Source: Leguminivora glycinivorella (taxonomy: Eukaryota > Arthropoda > Insecta > Lepidoptera > Tortricidae). Taken from it: DNA of 64,000 nt. Each line of letters opens with the position of its first letter. Position 1 is the stretch's first letter. Shown one piece after another: positions 36,101 through 45,100 of this stretch. The DNA lies in NCBI RefSeq assembly GCF_023078275.1, contig NC_062991.1, positions 1,054,001 to 1,118,000 on the forward strand, in the 5' to 3' direction. The notes under the pieces were generated by a model that searched no databases, was not told where the DNA came from, and was given only the letters and a program-made list of their open reading frames with translations. The position numbers were made by a program, and so were the translations under genes.

Positions 36101-39100
36101 TTAAGAGAAAGTTATTTTGGAAAAGCGTTTTGATATTAATCATCCTAATGTAATGATGCGGTAATGCCAATGTAAGATATCCTTGGGAATAAAGACCAAT
36201 GATGAGTTATCCATATACTTCTTACCAGGGGAAGCATCAGGAGGCGGCAGATGAGACTGTGACAGCAGGTTCAGGTTTATCTGGTCTTGCAGCCGGGATT
36301 GTTCCAGCTGACGCTTGGCTGCCTCCGAGGATAAGTGCTGTTCGGAAAAAAGAATAAGATAGAATTGATGATAATCTTACGGAAAACAAAAGCACATAGC
36401 CTCAATAGTTGACGTGAAACGTGGTGTGACTACCGCTATTACGTTCGGCCTTCGGTTGAGATTTACGTAGGGCAGAAGTCAGTAAATCAGTGCTCAAATA
36501 GGTACATTCATACTGGTAGAGAATGCCTTAAGGCATTATATCCACCATTTGTACTTATTTTTTTATGTGCAATAAAGAATAAATAAATAAATAATGCTGG
36601 TGAAGTGAAGAGTGTTTTTACTTATACCAAATCGGTGGAAAATAGGCATACGGTCCGCCTGATAGAAAGCGGTCACCGTAACCTATGGACTGAATCTAGA
36701 GTGTGCTGAACCAGTGGGATACTCCAGGTCTGACGTCTTCAGATTCCTCTAGGACACAACAGCAAAGCTCCAGCACAATACCAATTACTTACTCACCTTA
36801 ACCTATAATATGTAGGTAGGTACCTACTAATTGTCTGTGCAGTTGAGCTGAATGATGCATTTGCACCACGCATAAATATCTTACATACAATGTCACAGTT
36901 TCGTTTTCTTTCAAACCCTTCTTTGCCAAGATTGGCACTGAAACTTGAGTAGTTTCATGTGCTCTGCCTACCCCTTCATGGGATACAGGCGTGATTGTAT
37001 GAATGTATGTATGTATAAACTTCTTACAAGTGTCTGTGGCGCATCTTAGTTCTTAAGGTTTTTGAATTTTTATTGATGATATAAATAAAAACAAAAGTCC
37101 TCACCTGCTTCTGCATATGATGCTGGTGGAACAGCCGCTGCTTCATGAGCGCCTGGAGCTGCGAGTGCTGGTCGAGGAGCTGCATGGCCAGCAGGTCTGG
37201 CGCGACCAGCGGCAGCGGGGAGCGCGCGCCAGCAGTGCTGCCGGCTGGGGAGACGGGGGCTGGTGAGGAGTGGGCTGACCCAGCTGTTGGGGAGGTTGGG
37301 GCTGACGCCTGCGAAAAGAATTGTAGGTTATTTTTTGGCTTACCTGTTGGTACTTACTTTTCAATGACCAACTAATATTTCGTCACTACTTTAAAAAAAT
37401 CTCGTATCTCACGCTGGTCCTCAAAGTTAAAACGCAGTAAGTCTATGTGCATCCCATACATACTTACTACAATTTTCTTTTCATTGACAGACGAAGATAC
37501 AAGTTTTTTTTAAAGTAGTGACGATTTACATCGTGCCTTGAAAGTTGAAACCAAACATTGAAAATTAAACAGATGGGAAATAGCTCTAGAAAAAGACTTG
37601 TTACATTGTAGCACTAGTAAATAGTTCATTCAATGTCCTTTTTCGTATAACTATAACTAACTAATATGGCTCTGCGATCCAAAGAGAATCCTAGCCTTCA
37701 AAACGAGAGCACGCCACTTATCCCGATCCTGCGCAGCTTCCTGCCAATTATCGGCTTGTAGCTGACACAGATCCGCCATCACACTGTCTCCCAGCGGTAT
37801 CTGGGCCGACCCGCCGGGCGGCCACCAGTTGATCTTCCCAGATACGCCCTCTTAGCAACCCGATCCTCTCCCATTCTTATGACAAGATTTAAATAAGTAC
37901 AATCAGAGAGCATATAAGTATATCCTTGAGCTCATCAAGCAAGCAAGCTTCATCAAGAGTGCCTGAGTACAAATCCTTAGCCGGCCCAGAATACGAGTGA
38001 AGCCACAGCGTTAGAGTGAAGCCACTGCTTTTCCTCGCCACAATTATGTTGGTGGTGGCTTTATTAGTGGTATACGTACCCGTGCAAGAGCGAGAGGCTC
38101 ATGGTCTCGGGGGTGAGGCGCGGCGCGGGGCGAGCTGCGCCGACGCCGCCGCGCCGCTTCGCCGCCCCACCTGCCGGACTCCTCTCTGAAACAACATCAC
38201 ACGTCACATTTGGAACAGCTTCTATGGTCCTATCGTCTATGGCCAAAGCATTGTAGAGTCCGTGACAATGTGGCTTATTGACTTATTCTATTATACCTTG
38301 GTAGTCTAAAAATAGTCTAGAAAAAAAAAACAGTCCATGAATCGCTGACAGTATAGACCTGTTTAATGACGAACTCGAGACCAATATTTGCAATATAGGT
38401 AGTCCATACCAGAGCATTTCTTTTTTTGCAATTTTTTTATTTTGATTTTTTTAGGGAATTTTAGGTCAATTGTACTCAGAATCACGAGTACTTTTCAATC
38501 TCACTGGGAGACAGAATTTCCATACACTTTTGTCACTTTACCCCACACAACATGTATGGAAAATGGTAACAAAATAAGAAAAAATCGTATGGTACAATTT
38601 TTTTTACTACTAGGATTGAAAAGGCTAGTAATTCTAAGTAGAAATAGCATTTTTTTTTCAAAAATATCACACTTCATAAAAGTGGCAAAAAAAAAAATGC
38701 TCTTTTAGAAAACATATAGGTAATTAATTTAAATACGGTTGTACTCACGTTATTATCGCTATTGCTGCGATATGTTTCACGAAACACACACGAACGTTTG
38801 TCTCACGAAAGTTTAACGTGTATAACATATATAGGTAGTCCATATCAACGATATGCAACAGCATAATTTTATTAATCTTTAAAATGTAATTAGGAAAAGC
38901 ACAGAATATACAAACCTGTCCAAACAGCGGTCCAGCTCGAAAGAGTTTAGTAGCGGCGGCTTCGCGGCGCCCGGGTTCGAGTTCAGTGCCGGCTCGGGAC
39001 CCTAAGGACAACAGACATACATAAATAAATGACCCAAAACTTAAATCCATACTAATATTATAAATGGGAAAGTGTGTGTGTCTGTTTGTTTGTCCGTCTT

Positions 39101-42100
39101 TCACGGCAAAACGGAAAGACGAATTGACGTGATTTTATAAGTGGAAATAGTTGAAGGGATGGAGAGTGACATAGGCTACTTTTTGTCTCTTTCTAACGCG
39201 AGTGAAGCCGCAGGTAGAAGCTAGTATGTTATATATTTAATTAATAAAACGAATGGATTTTTTAACTCTTGTCAACCATGTGTTATGTGTGTCATGTCAT
39301 TTTTCCACTACCCAAAGGTTGCCTGGAAGAGATCGCTCTTTAGCGATAAGGCCGTCTGTTGTTTACATCTGTAATAAAATTTATTGTAGTGTGTACCTAA
39401 TGTACATTTCTGAGGTTGTGCAAATGTGCAATAAATTGAATTTGTTTGTATTGTATTGTATTGTATTGTTCGTGTTCATGGACACTAGGGCAATAATAAG
39501 TAAGTACTAACTTATAGTGTATTGCTAGAGTGTCATAGAAAGTAAGTATGTAAACAATGAGGTATAGCAACTTGCTTATAACTCTTATAAGAATGAATAA
39601 CACAGGCCTCTATTCTAAACATCATTCGACTTCTGAACTCAGCTATGAAATGATGTCATGCCTTGTTTACACTATTTAATTTACACAATACGTCAGTATT
39701 ATAAACATTAGTAACTATAATATATTTGTTTTAGCTTATACAGCGTTGTAACTAAAATTGGTTGTGTGCTTTGCTAAAAAACTTTAGTGTTTGTGGTTAG
39801 TTTGAACGCCTACATTGAGTAAGTAAATGATTTTAGACTAGATACGAGTATGAGTACATTGTAACACATAATAATTTCAAAGTTGGTTTCCCGATAACAA
39901 AAATCTAGTAGGAACTTTCAAGCATATAGGATAAGCGGGAAGCTTAGAAAGGTTAGACGTATTTTAATAACAGGATATGAATTTGATCTGGTTTTGTTAT
40001 GGATAATTATGAGCTGTTGGAGAAAAGAGTGACGTTACTATTTTGAAAGAAAAATAGAATTGACACTAAAATATCATATTCCGTAATATTCAGACCGAAT
40101 AGATAATATCAACTGGTATCTCTTACAATCAAGCATAATATCTATTCAAGTCTCTTTTTGGCATTAGGTTGGTTTCCTCAAGATATGTATTTTTCAGTAC
40201 AGATGGTGTTTTTTTACGCACTAGTGCGAGAAGTGGTTCATTATATGCCAGGTCAAAACTTCGGAGCTCATCTGTACTGAAAAACGTCGTACGATACACG
40301 TGCGAACAGGAAATTCGTAACTCATGTCGATTTAAAACAAACCCTTCGGTCGTTTTTAATTTATCGCCACTCGTTTCGAACTTCCTTTTTTACGCAATTG
40401 TATCGTAATGTGTCTGTTTCACCGTCGATAAAATGAGGAAAATCCCTTTCTTCCAAAAGATAGTACCTATGTTTCTTTTCCATTCACCTTATAGCTAAAT
40501 TTTTAAAATTTATTTTTTATTGCTCCACCGCTTTTATACTATGAAATATTTAGAGCACCCTGTAGAGCGATTAAGCATAAAATATGTATAAAAATTTACT
40601 TTTTTCACACATATACATACATATAATCACACCTGTATCCCATAAAGGAGTAGGCAGAGCACATGAACTACTAAGTTTCAGTGCCACTCTTGGCAAAAAG
40701 GGGTTGAAAGAAATCCAAATTGTGACATTGCAGTGACAGGTTGCCAGCCTCTCGCCTACGCCACAATTTAACCCATATCCCACAGTCGACTTCTACGACA
40801 CCCACAGGAAGAAAGGGGGTGGTGAAATTCTTAACCCGTCACCACACGGTTTCACATTCTGAATGTAGATTATCGCTTAAAGTTTATGTAACTAACACAA
40901 AAACAAAAATGAAATTTCTTACTTAATTATCGCGATAATTATCATCGTCACAAAACTGGCAGTGAGTTAATTTTAGTTAACAACTTACGCTGATTGGGGG
41001 GTCCTAAATCCTGAAAATGCCCCTGCGACCGATACTATCCATACTAATATTATAAATGGGAAAGTGTGTGTGTCTGTTTGTTTGTCCGTCTTTCACGGTA
41101 AAACGGAGCGACGAGTCGACGTGATTTTTTAAGTAGAGATAGTTGAAGGGATGGAGAGTGGCATAGGCTACTTTTTGTCTCTTTCTAACGCGAGCGAAGT
41201 CGTGGGCAAAAGCTAGTTTTTTATACATACATACATACAATCACGCCTGTATCCCATAAAGGGGTAGGCAGAACACATGAAACTACTAAAGCTTCAGTGC
41301 CACTCTTGGCAAATAAGGGGTTTTTTATATAAAGGAAAACTGGATTTGCTTTGCTGGAGCAGTCGCTATGATCACCTAAGCCACGGAGGCCTGCTGAATG
41401 CTTGCGAACTTTCCCCTTAATTACCGATCCGATATCCGATGGAGGACCGATATCCCATACATTTAAGCCGCCATCTTTGATTTGATTTGTGCCTGTGTGG
41501 TGACAGGTTAAGAAATTCACCACCCCCTTTCTTCCCGTGGGTGTCGTAGAAGGCGACTACGGGATATGGATTAAATTGTGGTGTAGGCGAGAGGCTGGCA
41601 ACCTGTCACTGCAATGCCACAGTTTCGTTTTCTTTTAACCCCTTATTTGCCAAGAGTGGCCCTGAAGTTTTAGTAGTTTCATGTGCTCTGCCTACCCCTT
41701 TATGGGATACAGGCGTGATTGTATGTATGTATGTATCTTTAATTTTTGCGTTTGAAATCCTTCCGACATCCGATATCGGATCGGATAATGTGAAAACGCA
41801 CTTAGTATGTTAGTGTGCGTCAAAACGTAGAAGCTAAATTTGACCCACTTCCCGGTTTCCGAATGAGCTGAAATTTTGCACACATATGTAAATCACGTGA
41901 CAATGCAATATTATGGTATCATGATCTGATGATGGAGCAGAAAGGGGGTCATAGGAACTCTGTTATGAAACGCCGTATCCCCATAGAGTAAGGGGTTTTT
42001 AGAAACGTCTCGGATGACTGTTGAAAGAAAGGTACAGTCGGCGATAAAAGCTTGTGCCATAAATGAAATTTTTGCAAAATCTTATTCCTCCTTAGAAAGC

Positions 42101-45100
42101 ATCCATGTAATGACAAAACTAATTGAATCCACGATCGATCCCTTTTAATTACGGACGAGAGCCTCAGAACCTTTCTCATTTAGACGGCAAACTTTCACGA
42201 CGAGCTACGACGAATTATGATTACAACCTATAGGAGAAAATTAAAACTGAAGCGAATTTTCAAAGAAAATTACTGGCTGAAATAAATGCGCTGATATTTG
42301 AAAAGAAACATAGTCCGGCTCTGTCGCATCAATACGCAAGAGCGATAGGGATAGATATCTACTATCGTTTCGTTTCGTGAGCGTTTCGTGAGCGTTTGTG
42401 CCATTCGGCTAGGCACCCAGATGGCCCTCCGAAGATTTGACTTGACAAAAAATGAACCGTGTGTTCAGTAATTTAGTGGTTTGGTATGTTTAGAGAGTTT
42501 GCGACGCCACTAATGACAGAAAGCAATTTACATATCATCATCATCCTCCTTGCGTTATCCCGGCATTTGCCACAGCTCATGGGAGCCTGGGGTCCGCTTT
42601 GACAACTAATCCCAAGATTTGGCGTAGGCACTAGTTTTACGAAAGCGACTGCCATCTGACCTTCCAACCCGAAGGGTAACTAGACCTTATTGGAATTAGT
42701 CCGGTTTGCTCACGATGTTTTCCTTCACCGAAAAGCGACTGGCAAGTAATAAGTTCCGAAAAACTGGTGCGAGCCGAGGTTCGAACCCGCGACCTCCGGA
42801 ACGATAATTATAATTTTTAATTTAAACAAATAAATCGTGAAAAAATCCACGACTAGTCACATGTTTATAACACGTGACATTTTTAAAAACAAACAAATTG
42901 TTGCTTACCAAGTGTTTACATATACACATACTTACACCAAATATGAACTGTGACACGTTTGTGTATGTATGCGTATGTACCACGTACATAACGTCGCTGA
43001 GTAAATAAAGCGTTTCGCGTGATGTAATCGCGATGTTATTATAAAATAAGGCATGTTGCCAAAACAAACTATAGACGGTCAACCAAATCTTGGCACTAAA
43101 GAACCTAACCACAAAATATTTTTTTTGAAAAAAACCCGGACATACTGGACCGATTTTCATGAAACACACAGTCCCGATTAATTCAGATTTCAAACAAAAA
43201 GAACAAAATCTAAATCAGTGCATCCGTTCGGGAACTACGATACTACAGACAGACACACACACACACAGAGACAGACAGACAGACACGTCAAACTTATAAT
43301 ATATATAACAAAGGGGGTTAAAAAGGCGCGAAGAGGTCTCACAATGTCTAACAAGAAGAGTTTGCTTCTGTATGTTCGTAATTGTAACTGAGCGTTTTTA
43401 CAACAAAGAGTTTAACTACTACTACTTAGTCACCGATAGACGAGGCAGGAATCGAACCCGTTACTTCAGCTAACATGGCTACTTTTTTTTTATATACTAT
43501 ATAAATAAATAAAAATATATTGGGGACACCTTACACAGATCAACCTAGTCCCAAACTAAGCAAAGATACTATGGATGCTAAGCGACGATATACATACTTA
43601 AATAGATAAATACATACTTATATACATAGAAGGTGGTGACGGGTTAAGAATTTCACCACCCCTTTCTTCCCGTGGGTGTCGTAAAGGCGACTATGGGATA
43701 TGGGTTAAATTGTGGCGTAGGCGAGAGGCTGGGGAACCTGTCACTGCAATGTCACAGTTTCGTTTTCTTTCAACCCCTTATTTGCCAAAGTGGCCCTGAA
43801 GCTTAAGTAGTTTAATGTGCTCTGCCTACCCCTTATACATACTTAGGCGTATTGATGTAATGTATGTATGTATATACATAGAAAACATGCATGACTCAGA
43901 AACAAATATCTGTGCTCATCACAAAATAAATAAAAATTTTAAAAATTGGTCTTAATGCCTTTTAATCGAAAAAACAAAAAACATTGCAGTTTTTTATTGA
44001 GCCTCATGAACCTGAATTTCCCGCTGCTGTTATTAGCATATATTATATGCTCTGAGGTTTGACATTTTTCGATTGTGTGCTTTATCTAAAACTTTGTTGT
44101 CCAACTGTCGTATCGAATATCAACTTCATTTATAACACTACGTTTCCGATCCAAATCAGGCTATCTTATATCTATCTGAGTTCGAATCGAACTGAAATCT
44201 GCACCACTAAATACGCTATATTACGTAAATCTAATATTTTTGTTTAGTATTAGCATAGGAAAATAATAATTAATTTTATTTTCTATTTTGTTATGGGACT
44301 ATTAGGCTGAGGCGTTTAGAGCCGGCGTAGTTTTATTTGATATAAGCGCATAGTAAATATTTCATTTCATTTCATATGATAGTAGTAGCTATTAAATTTA
44401 GATACAACCAACAAAATTATAACCCCATTTTTATCAAAACAATATCTCCGCACAGTGGTGCCTTGTAAACAAACCGAGACAAAATATCCAATATTATTGT
44501 TTTTCCACAGTAAACTGCCATTGTTGTTTCAGTATAAATAAAAATAATTTACATTCAAACGTTTACATCTGTTATGTTTGTTTGGGCAAAATAAAACAGT
44601 ACTTATAAGTAAACATTTTGAAGAAAGGATTCGAGGAGTATTTAATTATCTTTTATTTATGATTTCAGTTCAAAGTTCTAATGACGTGTTTTAAGAATAG
44701 TTATTTGTTATACAAGGGGGCAAAGTTGTATTTTAACGCCGAGTGTGGAATTGAAAAACGAGCAAGTGAAAGGATTCTATAGTTGAACCACGAGCGAAGC
44801 GAGTGGTTCGAGAATATAATCCTAAACTTGCGAGTTTTTTAACACACGAGAAGTAAAATACATTTGCACCCGAGTGTAACATAAAACTTTTCTCCTCACT
44901 ATAGCGAGGAAACTACAACGCAAAAAATGCGTTTATCACTGCTTCCAGTAGTTCCACAGGTGGTAAATCATCTTTATTACTAGATTCACCTACTTTTATC
45001 AGTTTTAAAGCAGTTAACTTGACTTTATTCAAGGTCAAATTACTTTACCCACTAGTGGATAAAATGCGTTTTTACCCGCTGGTATTAAAGGACAAAACAC

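Larger units (their letters stand above)
34529..40569 (-). repeat. segmental duplicate, copy 2 (used by the FoxP gene model)
   Basis: Partner of copy 1. This one is continuous with exons 8-16 on its downstream side and with the candidate 5' exon, so it belongs to the working gene. It carries a short LINE-tail insertion at about 36510-36592 that copy 1 lacks. Confidence 0.95.
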
